Part shown: piece by piece, positions 15,016 through 22,127 of the stretch | Layout: every line of letters starts with the position of its first letter | How positions within the stretch are numbered: position 1 is the stretch's first letter | Assembly (NCBI RefSeq): GCF_018260405.1 | Contig: NZ_JAGLBG010000032.1 | Coordinates: 1 to 22,869 of the forward strand | Origin: Deinococcus sp. | GTDB taxonomy: Bacteria > Deinococcota > Deinococci > Deinococcales > Deinococcaceae | DNA: 22,869 nt | Direction: 5' to 3' | Notes under the pieces: model-generated | Seen by the model: only the letters and a program-made list of their open reading frames with translations | What the model was told of the DNA's origin: nothing | Databases searched by the model: none | Position numbers and translations under genes: made by a program

Positions 15016-16917
15016 CTACTCGGCCACGAACACCTTTTCCTGCTCGGTCAGCACTTGCCCGTCGGCCTGTTGTACCCGTACTTTCAGGCGGTGGCGACCC
15101 GCTGCCGGGGTAACTTCAAAGCGGTAGGGGAGGGCCGCCCCCACCGGCAGGCGCTGGCCGTCTAGCCACAGCGCCACATAAGCGGCTGGCTTCGCCGTTT
15201 GCAGTTGCAGCACACCCCGCACCATTTTGTCTGCGGCCACTTTCACGGGCCACGGGCGGGCCGTATCTACCGCGCAGCTCTGGCACTGGCTGCGGCTGAA
15301 CGACCCGAAGAAGGCGCTTTGCTGCTGCACCTCCCCAAACGCTTGCCACTTGGCTGGGTTGGCGAACAGGCGGTAATCGTTGTGGCGCTCCTGCGCCTTG
15401 CCGTTGCTCTCGCCGCCCAGCATGTTCATGTCCAGCCAGTTGATGTTCTTCAGGCGCGGGTACTTCAGCCACGCGCCCCAATAGGTTTCGCGCAGCTGCT
15501 GCGCTGCGAACGCCGAAAAATCCCGCTCAGGCGCGGCCCCCGAGCGGCTCGCCGCGGCGTATTCCGAGAGCTGGATGGGGTGGTGCGGCGCGTACTGGCG
15601 GTAAAAGCCGTCGATAGTGTCCAGCGGGTGCGTGCCGAATTGGGGCTTTTGCACGTCGCCATTTTCGAACGGCACGCTGTACAGGCTCAGGCCCGCCCAG
15701 TCCACCGCGCCGGGGCCGGGATAATACTCGGCCATCTTGTTCAGGTCGCCCGGCATCGGCATCCAGACTAGCGCCACATTCGGCGCTTCGTTGTGCAAAA
15801 TGCGTGCCACACGCTCAAAAGTCCGGCGGTAGAGGGCCGGGTCACGCGACCAGTCGTTGTGGGGGTCATTCATCTCGCTGGCAAAGCGCACAAAGATGGG
15901 CAGCCCGGCGGCTCTGGCCTGCTGTGCAAACCGCCGCACGATCTCGTCGGAGATGTCTTGTAACGGCATTCCCGGTTCTACAGCCAGATGCAGCGCCTTG
16001 CCCTGCGCCCTGGCCGCCTGCGCGAAACGCCCCGGAAAAGTCACGGTGGGGTCGCTAGAATTGCTGAATTTCCAGTACCGGAACAGCACCGCGAAATCGT
16101 TCATACGCAGTGTGAGGCTCGGCGCTTTGCCCCAGGCCCCCTGTACGTCGCTGCCGCTGGCATACACGCCCAGCAGCACCCCACGCGGCGGCTCGAACTT
16201 GGCAAGCTGTAGCTGCGTTCTTCCCGTTTTCGGTACGACCCAGCGCACTTCCAGACTCTGCCGGAATGGGGCGGCCAGGTGTTCCAGGGCGCGGGCGGTC
16301 ATCTCGTCGCCGCTTTTGCGGTAGATCGCTCCGGCCTGGTCGTAGGCGCGGGTGGCCGCCGCGTAGTCGCCCAGCGCCACCTGCTCGTCTGCCAGCGCCC
16401 GCCAGTTGGCCGCCGAGGGGTTCAGTGCGGCGGCCTGGGCAAATGCTCTAGCGGCCCCCCGGTGGTTTCCGGTCTGTCTGGCCTGTACCCCCAACGCGTA
16501 CCAGCCGTCGGCGCTGTGGGGTAGGGTTCTGAACGCGGCTTCGGGGCCGGGCGCCGGAACTGGGGGCAAGGGCGGGACGCTGCCCGGCTCTGTCTGAATT
16601 CGTGGCTGAACCTGTGTCTTAACCTGTGGCTGAGTCTGGGCCTGGGCTTGGGGCCGTGGCGGTATCTCTGGCGGTGGCTGCGGTGCGGGCGCGGCTGGAG
16701 GTTCAGGGCTGGGAGCTGGGGCGTTCGGTTGCAGTTGACTGTACGGATCACTGCTGGCCTGCGGCGTTTCGCCCGTGTTGGAGGGCCTCACCATCACCGG
16801 AGCGTGCCCCTGAACCAGTGTCCAGGCTCCTCCTGCTCCGACCAGAGCGGCCAGCACAAGCAAAGACCACTGACCACCCCGCTTTTTATTGCTTTTGCTG
16901 CCACTACGCCGACTCAC
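15016..16917 (-). CDS. Membrane-anchored TPR protein with GH26-like glycoside hydrolase domain
   Basis: 633 aa in an unusual order. A basic cytoplasmic tail (1-16, Lys/Arg/Ser rich) precedes one membrane helix (about 17-36), a Pro/Gln/Ala-rich linker (58-127), TPR-like repeats (about 136-215), a TIM-barrel-like hydrolase region (about 245-530), and a C-terminal beta-rich domain (about 555-633). In the barrel, RFASEMND puts Glu348 at the acid/base position of GH26 mannanase-type enzymes (usual HEMNG, here SEMND), and IQLSEYAA gives Glu452 as the nucleophile candidate. It is therefore probably active on an extracytoplasmic beta-glycan, substrate unknown. The GTG start at 16917 has an in-frame stop two codons upstream and a TAGTCT hexamer 5 nt before it. 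Convergent with the DUF3885-like gene. Confidence 0.8.
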   Translation of the reverse strand: MSRRSGSKSNKKRGGQWSLLVLAALVGAGGAWTLVQGHAPVMVRPSNTGETPQASSDPYSQLQPNAPAPSPEPPAAPAPQPPPEIPPRPQAQAQTQPQVKTQVQPRIQTEPGSVPPLPPVPAPGPEAAFRTLPHSADGWYALGVQARQTGNHRGAARAFAQAAALNPSAANWRALADEQVALGDYAAATRAYDQAGAIYRKSGDEMTARALEHLAAPFRQSLEVRWVVPKTGRTQLQLAKFEPPRGVLLGVYASGSDVQGAWGKAPSLTLRMNDFAVLFRYWKFSNSSDPTVTFPGRFAQAARAQGKALHLAVEPGMPLQDISDEIVRRFAQQARAAGLPIFVRFASEMNDPHNDWSRDPALYRRTFERVARILHNEAPNVALVWMPMPGDLNKMAEYYPGPGAVDWAGLSLYSVPFENGDVQKPQFGTHPLDTIDGFYRQYAPHHPIQLSEYAAASRSGAAPERDFSAFAAQQLRETYWGAWLKYPRLKNINWLDMNMLGGESNGKAQERHNDYRLFANPAKWQAFGEVQQQSAFFGSFSRSQCQSCAVDTARPWPVKVAADKMVRGVLQLQTAKPAAYVALWLDGQRLPVGAALPYRFEVTPAAGRHRLKVRVQQADGQVLTEQEKVFVAE

Positions 16918-16922
16918 ACTTC

Positions 16923-16928
16923 AGACTA
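16923..16928 (-). promoter_or_regulatory. Putative -10 of the glycosidase gene (leaderless)
   Basis: TAGTCT on the minus strand, 5 nt before the only usable GTG start. No Shine-Dalgarno is present. Confidence 0.4.
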
Positions 16929-16995
16929 CGCGACCGCGCCCCTGAAAGTTGTCCCGCCAGGTGCCCATGCTGAGGGTCAGGGCTGTTGGCTCTGC

Positions 16996-17001
16996 TACCC
17001 T
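16996..17001 (+). promoter_or_regulatory. Putative -10 of the transporter/QueF-like pair
   Basis: TACCCT followed by a leader of about 45 nt that contains GGAGG before the ATG at 17052. No match to known preQ1 riboswitch sequences was seen in the leader. Confidence 0.3.
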
Positions 17002-17051
17002 TTGACGCGGCCCGTGACCTATCCAGTCGCCCAGGCCCGGAGGAAACACCT

Positions 17052-17615
17052 ATGAACGCGCCCGTGACCCCCACCGCGCTGGGCAAACCCGCCCTGCCGC
17101 CCACCATCCTGATTATTTTGTACGCCACCAGCATCTTGCTTGCCAACGTCACGCTGAACCGGTTTATCCAACTGCCGGTCTTTGGCCTTCTCAGTGTTGG
17201 GACCATCTTTTTCGCCGCCGTGTTTACCCTGCGTGATCGTATTCACCGGGCAGGCGGGCTGAAGGCCGTGTATATCGCCATTGCGCTGGCGCTGCTGGTC
17301 AATACCGTGGCGGCGGCGGCGCTGCATACGCCGCTGCGCTTTATCGGCGCGTCGTTTCTGGCGATTTTGCTAGGCGAACTGACCGATACCGCCGTGTACC
17401 AGCGCCTGCTGCACCGCAACTGGTGGACCCGCGTGCTGGCGAGTAACGCCGTGAGTGTGCCCCTCGACTCCGTTTCGTTTACGCTGCTGGCCTTCTGGGG
17501 CACCATGAGCCACCGCGACATTGCCCAGATCATTTTTGCCGATATCGTGACCAAGTACGTTATTGCCGCGCTCTTTGCCTTTCGCGTCCGGCACGTTGCG
17601 GTGCGGCCCACATGA
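17052..17615 (+). CDS. VUT/YhhQ-family transporter (putative queuosine precursor uptake)
   Basis: 187-aa integral membrane protein with about six helices. Family features are ILYATSILLANVTLNRFI in helix 1, GELTDTAVYQRLL, and ASNAVSVPLDSVSFTLLAFWG near the C-terminus, the (S/N)xxxxxxDSxxF pattern of YhhQ/VUT proteins (formerly DUF165). Characterised YhhQ members import 7-deazaguanine precursors such as preQ0/preQ1 or queuine. ATG 17052 is preceded by GGAGG at normal spacing. The stop overlaps the ATG of the QueF-like gene (ATGA), which supports a deazaguanine substrate. Substrate assignment is inferred from family and neighbour. Confidence 0.85.
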   Translation: MNAPVTPTALGKPALPPTILIILYATSILLANVTLNRFIQLPVFGLLSVGTIFFAAVFTLRDRIHRAGGLKAVYIAIALALLVNTVAAAALHTPLRFIGASFLAILLGELTDTAVYQRLLHRNWWTRVLASNAVSVPLDSVSFTLLAFWGTMSHRDIAQIIFADIVTKYVIAALFAFRVRHVAVRPT

Positions 17616-17971
17616 GCGATCAGGCGCCCCTGCTAAAAGTCATCGCCAACGCTCGGCCCGATCTTCAGACTGACACCGAGCATGTGCTGCACCTGCCCGA
17701 ACTGTGCCCCATGACCCAAAACCCCAAGCCGGGCAGTACCCTGACCCTCAAGTACCGTGCTGGGGCAAATCTGCTTGAACTGTTCAGCCTGGACGCGTAC
17801 ATAGACGCCTTCGTGGGGCATCCGGTGGTACGTGACATGGAATTTTTCGTGCAGACGGTGGCCGAGGACGCCGCGAACGCGCTGGCCCAGGAAGTCACTG
17901 CCGTGGCCGAGGTGAGGTACAACCGGTTGCGGCAGGGGCAAAGAATTGTGGTCGTTGCTCTGGGCAAATAA
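17612..17971 (+). CDS. Short QueF-like T-fold protein with altered active site
   Basis: 119-aa cytosolic protein that aligns with the core of unimodular QueF (preQ0 to preQ1, NADPH-dependent nitrile reductase). LPELCPMTQNPKP corresponds to the FTSLCPKTGQPD segment of the B. subtilis enzyme, so the thioimide-forming Cys is kept (Cys32), but the catalytic Asp seven residues later is Lys39. The NADPH motif E(S/L)K(S/A)LKLY reads ELFSLDAY, losing both Lys. The substrate Glu is kept as Glu77 while the neighbouring His is Met76. The N-terminal extension and the C-terminus are short. Translationally coupled to a YhhQ-type transporter. It could be a QueF with altered chemistry, a QueF-L-like transferase, or a binding protein; standard QueF activity is doubtful on these residues. 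Confidence 0.72.
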   Translation: MSDQAPLLKVIANARPDLQTDTEHVLHLPELCPMTQNPKPGSTLTLKYRAGANLLELFSLDAYIDAFVGHPVVRDMEFFVQTVAEDAANALAQEVTAVAEVRYNRLRQGQRIVVVALGK

Positions 17972-17990
17972 GATGTCCTATGCTGCTGGC

Positions 17991-18239
17991 ATGAGTCTAC
18001 GGCGAGTTCAGCACGACTCCACCCAGCGTGACCCAGCCCAGGCCAACGCCGACGAAGCGGTAAAGAGCCTGTTTCGCAACGGTGGGCAAAGGCGATTGCG
18101 CCGGGTGGGAGATGAGGGCGGCAGAGATGAAGGCGGCGTAGGCGTGCCGGTTGCCGCTGGGCCGTGTCCGATTCGCGGCGGCGCGGAAGCGGCGTGGCCC
18201 GTTCAAACTCAGGACGGCGGGATAGATTGCCTGTTGTAG
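17991..18239 (+). CDS. Doubtful small ORF
   Basis: 82 codons. In its favour, TATGCT lies 6 nt before the ATG, as in leaderless genes of this window. Against it, the product is Arg/Gly-rich with rare AGG/AGA/CGA/GGA codons and looks like the complement of a better coding frame on the other strand. No family recognised. Confidence 0.2.
   Translation: MSLRRVQHDSTQRDPAQANADEAVKSLFRNGGQRRLRRVGDEGGRDEGGVGVPVAAGPCPIRGGAEAAWPVQTQDGGIDCLL
17997..18215 (-). CDS. Possible small or truncated membrane protein, unrecognised
   Basis: The minus-strand frame has strong GC at third codon positions and a plausible product: a basic N-terminus (NGPRRFRAAANRTRPSGN), then HAYAAFISAALISH and a hydrophobic end ALYRFVGVGLGWVTLGGVV. 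No convincing start signal was found; a TTG near 18209 or the upstream ATG at 18287 are options. It may be the tail of a decayed gene. It fills most of the 322-nt gap between the QueF-like gene and the next small gene. Mutually exclusive with the plus-strand ORF at 17991-18239. Confidence 0.25.
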   Translation of the reverse strand, partial: VLSLNGPRRFRAAANRTRPSGNRHAYAAFISAALISHPAQSPLPTVAKQALYRFVGVGLGWVTLGGVVLNSP

Positions 18240-18293
18240 CCGTGTGGCGCAGTCAAGCTCGGCTAATCGGCAACCCCTATCTACCATGGTTTT

Positions 18294-18560
18294 CTACTGC
18301 GGTTCGCCTGCGCCCTCGTCGTCTTTCTTACGGCGCTTAGGCTTAACTGGGGCCAGTGCGGGCGTAGGTAATGCAGGTGCGGGCAGAATGTGCATAGGCG
18401 CGGCTTGTTCCTCGGGGCTGCGGCCACACATGATGTTGTACAGCCGCCGGATATCGTGGGCGCGGGCCTCGTTGTAGCCCTGGCCCACCTTGCCCTCATA
18501 GGTGTTGCGGATGGTCAGATCGAAGGCCATTTGCAGGGCACGCGCATCGAAATCGTTCAT
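18294..18560 (-). CDS. Small conserved-looking hypothetical protein
   Basis: 88-aa product. The N-terminal half is compact and helical-looking (MNDFDARALQMAFDLTI, then YNEARAHDIRRLYNIMCGRSP). The C-terminal third is an Ala/Pro-rich tail ending in a basic KPKRRKK stretch followed by acidic DDEGAGEP. The frame extends upstream to a TTG that overlaps the cmk stop (18611) and to an ATG at 18576; I prefer ATG 18560 because the residues before it look noncoding, but coupling to cmk through the TTGA overlap is possible. The function is not recognised. It probably shares a transcript with cmk. Confidence 0.6.
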   Translation of the reverse strand: MNDFDARALQMAFDLTIRNTYEGKVGQGYNEARAHDIRRLYNIMCGRSPEEQAAPMHILPAPALPTPALAPVKPKRRKKDDEGAGEPQ

Positions 18561-18607
18561 GACCTGTGGATAGCACATCGGCTTCAGCCAGCGGTCAGCT
18601 TGTCCGC

Positions 18608-19243
18608 TCAAGTGGGCTTTGGCGTTGGTGGCAGGGCGGCCAGTACGGTGTCGATCACGCCTTGCAGGTCGAGCCGCCCGGTGTCGATGATCCGGGCGTC
18701 GCTGGCCGGGGCGCTCTGCACGCGGTCGAGTTCATCGCGGCGCATCAGCGCGGCCTCGGTGGCGGGGATATCCTCGGGGCGTTCCTGGGCGCGGCGCTCG
18801 GCCCTTACTCGGGGGCTGGCGGTCAGGTAGAACTTGGCGTCGGCCCCCGGAAACACGTTGGTGCCCATGTCGCGGCCCTCGGCTACGAAAGGCGGGGTCA
18901 GGCGGCGCAGCTGCTCATCGACCCAGGCACGAATTGCGGGCTGAGCGGCGATCAGGCTGACCCCTTTATCGATGCGGGTCGAGTGCAGTAAGGGCGTCAG
19001 TTCGCGCTCTGCCTGCCACACGCGGTTGCCCTCGGCCAGCGGTTCGAGGCGTACTGGGTGGGCCTGAACGTGCGCCAGGATGGCCGGGGCGTCGTGGGGG
19101 CTTAGCCCGGCGTCGAGGGCCAGCAGGGTCACGGCGCGGTAAAGCAGTCCGCTGCTGATGTACGGCAATTTCAGGGCGCGAGCCACACCGCTGGAGACAC
19201 TGGATTTTCCGCTGGCCGCCACGCCGTCGATGGTAATAATCAC
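18608..19243 (-). CDS. cmk: Cytidylate kinase
   Basis: 211-aa cytosolic NMP kinase that phosphorylates CMP and dCMP with ATP. The P-loop is GVAASGKSS (7-15), followed by YISSGLLYRAVTLLA (substrate entry), and FVAEGRDMGTNVFPGADAKFYLTASPRVRAERR, the family's EGRDxGT...FPxAxxKxxLTA motif. The start is GTG at 19243 (VIITIDGVAASGKS), 7 nt after a TAGACT hexamer on the minus strand. The reading frame is open to 19375, but those extra 44 codons lie inside a repeat element and would give a wrong N-terminal extension. Length fits Cmk (about 210-225). Confidence 0.93.
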   Translation of the reverse strand: MIITIDGVAASGKSSVSSGVARALKLPYISSGLLYRAVTLLALDAGLSPHDAPAILAHVQAHPVRLEPLAEGNRVWQAERELTPLLHSTRIDKGVSLIAAQPAIRAWVDEQLRRLTPPFVAEGRDMGTNVFPGADAKFYLTASPRVRAERRAQERPEDIPATEAALMRRDELDRVQSAPASDARIIDTGRLDLQGVIDTVLAALPPTPKPT

Positions 19244-19250
19244 GCCCCAC

Positions 19251-19256
19251 AGTCTA
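19251..19256 (-). promoter_or_regulatory. Putative -10 of cmk at the repeat-element border
   Basis: TAGACT on the minus strand, 7 nt before the GTG start. Four of its six bases (19253-19256) belong to the terminal inverted repeat of the adjacent 133-bp element, so the element abuts and probably contributes to the cmk promoter. Confidence 0.45.
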
Positions 19257-19385
19257 GAGCAGTTCTGCGAATTATGATCTTCGTCGAACCCCAGCTCCAA
19301 CGTCTTCATTCTCCGTCCTGCTCGTTGGTTTGCCCCCGCTCTGCCCGTCAAAAAGCTGTGCCCTTTTTTTGCCAAATGCTCTAGA
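19253..19385. mobile_element. 133-bp MITE-like element (Deinococcus small noncoding repeat type)
   Basis: It begins TCTAGAGCA and ends TGCTCTAGA, a perfect 9-bp terminal inverted repeat. Extended similarity is visible next to the ends (TTCTGCGAA on the left against TTTGCCAAA on the right). It has no transposase. Related sequence appears at 2944-3011 (in opposite orientation) and a terminus-like fragment at 5660-5679. It fills the cmk-cyclophilin divergent gap. A GCTCTAGAGC palindrome sits at the right border (19378-19387). D. radiodurans is known to carry families of 60-215-bp small noncoding repeats; membership in one of them is inferred. Confidence 0.6.
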
Positions 19386-19433
19386 GCAGGCTAAAGGGGC
19401 TGGGCCTCTGGAAGTGTCCTCACCTGCGCCCGC

Positions 19434-19439
19434 TAAACT
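19434..19439 (+). promoter_or_regulatory. Putative -10 of the cyclophilin gene (leaderless)
   Basis: TAAACT followed by 7 nt and the ATG at 19447. No Shine-Dalgarno is visible. Confidence 0.5.
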
Positions 19440-19446
19440 ACGTCTG

Positions 19447-20229
<783 letters not shown>

Positions 20230-20232
20230 GGC

Positions 20233-20787
20233 GTGAAAAACTTTGCCCCTCTGCTGCTGGTGCCGGTGCTTGCGCCTGTGCTGGCCGCCTGCCACTCGAC
20301 CCCTGTGCAAAACCCCGACAGCTACGTGCTCAGCGGCACCATCCACGGCGACTGGGGCCAGAGTCCGCGCCTGCGCCTGGCGCTGGTGGGTACGGGGCTG
20401 CCCAAAACATTTACCAACAGCAGCAACATCAGGCAAAACGTCGTGGACAACGGCGGCGTGGCCCGCAGCTTTGGCTTTGACCTGCCCACTTTCCCGAACG
20501 TGGTCGGCGTGTATCAGGTCGTGGCCTTTGACGACACCAACAACAATGCGAAGTACGACATCGGTGAACCCGTGGCCCGCAACCGCCTGTGGCTGATCTA
20601 CAGCCCCACCGACACCACCACGCCGCAGGTCAATATCCCCGAGCAGTTCCCGTGGGCCGCGGGTGAACAGGCGATTCCTTCACTGAGCGTCAAGCGCGGC
20701 TGGAACGTGTATGACCGCTCGCAGCAGATCAGTGCCAGCAATCCTTATCCGGCATCCAAAATTACCGGTTACGACATCTATCACTGA
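20233..20787 (+). CDS. Predicted lipoprotein with Asp/Asn-rich calcium-like loop
   Basis: 184 aa, GTG start 3 nt after the cyclophilin stop with an AAGGG upstream. The signal peptide has lipobox LAAC (Cys20), so the protein is lipid anchored outside the cytoplasm. The mature part is probably a beta-sandwich: YVLSGTIHGDW, LRLALVGTG, GVYQVVAFDDTNNNAKYDIGEP and LWLIYSPTD. The DDTNNNAKYDIGE segment (100-112) has the Asp/Asn spacing of a calcium-binding loop. No enzyme motif was recognised. Function unknown; the operon with a periplasmic foldase suggests an envelope role. Confidence 0.8.
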   Translation: MKNFAPLLLVPVLAPVLAACHSTPVQNPDSYVLSGTIHGDWGQSPRLRLALVGTGLPKTFTNSSNIRQNVVDNGGVARSFGFDLPTFPNVVGVYQVVAFDDTNNNAKYDIGEPVARNRLWLIYSPTDTTTPQVNIPEQFPWAAGEQAIPSLSVKRGWNVYDRSQQISASNPYPASKITGYDIYH

Positions 20788-20800
20788 AGCAGGTGACCAA

Positions 20801-20844
20801 AGAAGGCGGCGCGGAGATGGAATCCGCGCCGCCTTCTCTTGTTC
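20801..20844. terminator. Strong rho-independent terminator between convergent genes
   Basis: A 15-bp perfect stem (AGAAGGCGGCGCGGA at 20801-20815 with its complement at 20823-20837) encloses a 7-nt loop and is followed by CTTGTTCT. It separates the lipoprotein gene (plus) from pilD (minus) and probably works in both directions. Confidence 0.85.
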
Positions 20845-20848
20845 TGGC

Positions 20849-22003
20849 TTACATTCCCAGGCTGGCCCGGTAAGCGTCAATGATCCTCTCGCCCCAGAGC
20901 ATGGCGACCACGGCCCCCAGCGCCAGATAGGGGCCGAACTTGACCCGGTTGTCGGCCCGCGTCGCCTTCTGAATCAGGCCGAACACGGCCCCGGCAAACA
21001 CGGCGACCAGCACCGCCAGCAGCAGGTTCTGCCAGCCTAGGAACGCGCCGATGGCGGCGGCCAGTTTCACGTCGCCAAAGCCCATGGCGCTGGGGTCGAA
21101 GTTCTGGCTCTCGGTGCTGTCGGCCTCTTCCCCTTTTTTGCCGCGGTGGGCCAGGAACCAGTAGACCCCGGCCAGCAGCGCCACTGCGCCCGCGCCCTCC
21201 AGCGAATTCTGCGTCACCTTCACGACGCCGCCGCCTGCGCCGCTGCTCGACAGCGCCAGGCTGACCAGAAAGCCGCCCAACGTCACGAGTTCGGGAATGG
21301 GCACTACTTTTTTGGCGAAGAAGTTGACGGCCGCCGAGAGCAGCGCCGCGCCCAGTGCCCCGACTGGCCCCAGCCACGCCCCGGCCAGCAGCCCCAGGCT
21401 GATCTGCTGGTAGCCGATGGGAAAGTCCGGAAAACGCCGCTCACGGAAGCGCCGCAGCACCCACGAGCCGATCAGGTCGATAGTCACCAGAATGCCCGCG
21501 CCCAGCAAGGCGCCCTGCACGGCTCCGGCAAAGTGCGGCAGGCCGTTGACTGCGCTGCGCTCGTTCAGAAAGCCGAACAGCAGGCCCAGCAGCACGCCGG
21601 TCAGGGTCAGTTCATCGGGCAGGGTGTAGGTGTCGAGGTCGATGGCACTGCCCGCCAGCAAAATGGTGAACAGCAGCATCAGGCCGATGGGCGCGGCCCC
21701 GAAGACCGAAAAGGGAAAGGTCAGTGCGATGACCGCGTAGGCCACCCCGGAAATGGCCTCGACGATGGGATAACGCGCCTTGATGGGAGCCTTGCAGTAG
21801 CGGCATTTGCCGCCCAGTGCCAGCCAGGAAAACAGCGGCACGAGGTCTTTGGGGGCCAGCGGATGGTCACAGTTAGGGCAGTGGCTCGGCGGAAAGGCGA
21901 TGCTCTCGTGGCGCGGCAGACGCCAGATCAGGACATTGGTAAATGACCCCACCAGCAGCCCGAGGATGCCAGCGAAAATCACGAGAAGGAGTTCGATGTT
22001 CAC
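20849..22003 (-). CDS. pilD: Prepilin peptidase / N-methyltransferase (A24 family), with long internal insertion
   Basis: 384-aa polytopic inner-membrane aspartic protease that cleaves and N-methylates type IV prepilins and pseudopilins. The N-terminal methyltransferase-type domain has GSFTNVLIWRLP (19-30) and a four-Cys zinc site: Cys42, Cys45, Cys67, Cys70. Catalytic Asp candidates are Asp122/Asp124 (AIDLDTYTLPD) and Asp311 in MGFGDVKLAA. The gap between the two catalytic sites is about 187 residues rather than the roughly 65 of TcpJ-like enzymes; the extra segment (about 190-305) contains a stretch resembling the second site without its Asp. The GTG start at 22003 follows a TAGACT hexamer by 6 nt. 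It works with the pilus system that PilT serves. Confidence 0.93.
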   Translation of the reverse strand: MNIELLLVIFAGILGLLVGSFTNVLIWRLPRHESIAFPPSHCPNCDHPLAPKDLVPLFSWLALGGKCRYCKAPIKARYPIVEAISGVAYAVIALTFPFSVFGAAPIGLMLLFTILLAGSAIDLDTYTLPDELTLTGVLLGLLFGFLNERSAVNGLPHFAGAVQGALLGAGILVTIDLIGSWVLRRFRERRFPDFPIGYQQISLGLLAGAWLGPVGALGAALLSAAVNFFAKKVVPIPELVTLGGFLVSLALSSSGAGGGVVKVTQNSLEGAGAVALLAGVYWFLAHRGKKGEEADSTESQNFDPSAMGFGDVKLAAAIGAFLGWQNLLLAVLVAVFAGAVFGLIQKATRADNRVKFGPYLALGAVVAMLWGERIIDAYRASLGM

Positions 22004-22009
22004 CCCCGG

Positions 22010-22015
22010 AGTCTA
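22010..22015 (-). promoter_or_regulatory. Putative -10 of pilD (leaderless)
   Basis: TAGACT on the minus strand, 6 nt before the GTG start, the same hexamer as at cmk. Confidence 0.45.
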
Positions 22016-22113
22016 AAGGCCGCCCTCTCACAGGGAACTGTCAGCTGGGCAACGGTCAGCTGGGCCGAGCCTGTGCGCCTGCCGGGGCCACAGCAGTCCC
22101 ATCACAGTTCCGC

Positions 22114-22119
22114 CATAAT
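22114..22119 (+). promoter_or_regulatory. Putative -10 of the ZIP-like gene
   Basis: CATAAT, 8 nt before the ATG at 22128. No Shine-Dalgarno at normal spacing. Confidence 0.35.
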
Positions 22120-22127
22120 GCTCAGGC

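Noticed and set aside
17001..17051. Possible preQ1 riboswitch in the leader of the transporter/QueF-like pair
   Set aside because: No preQ1-class hairpin with an A-rich tail or matching conserved sequence could be found in the short leader.
19244..19375. N-terminal extension of cmk through the repeat element
   Set aside because: The extra 44 residues are encoded by the 133-bp repeat, are not part of the cytidylate kinase fold, and a better GTG start with a -10 exists at 19243.
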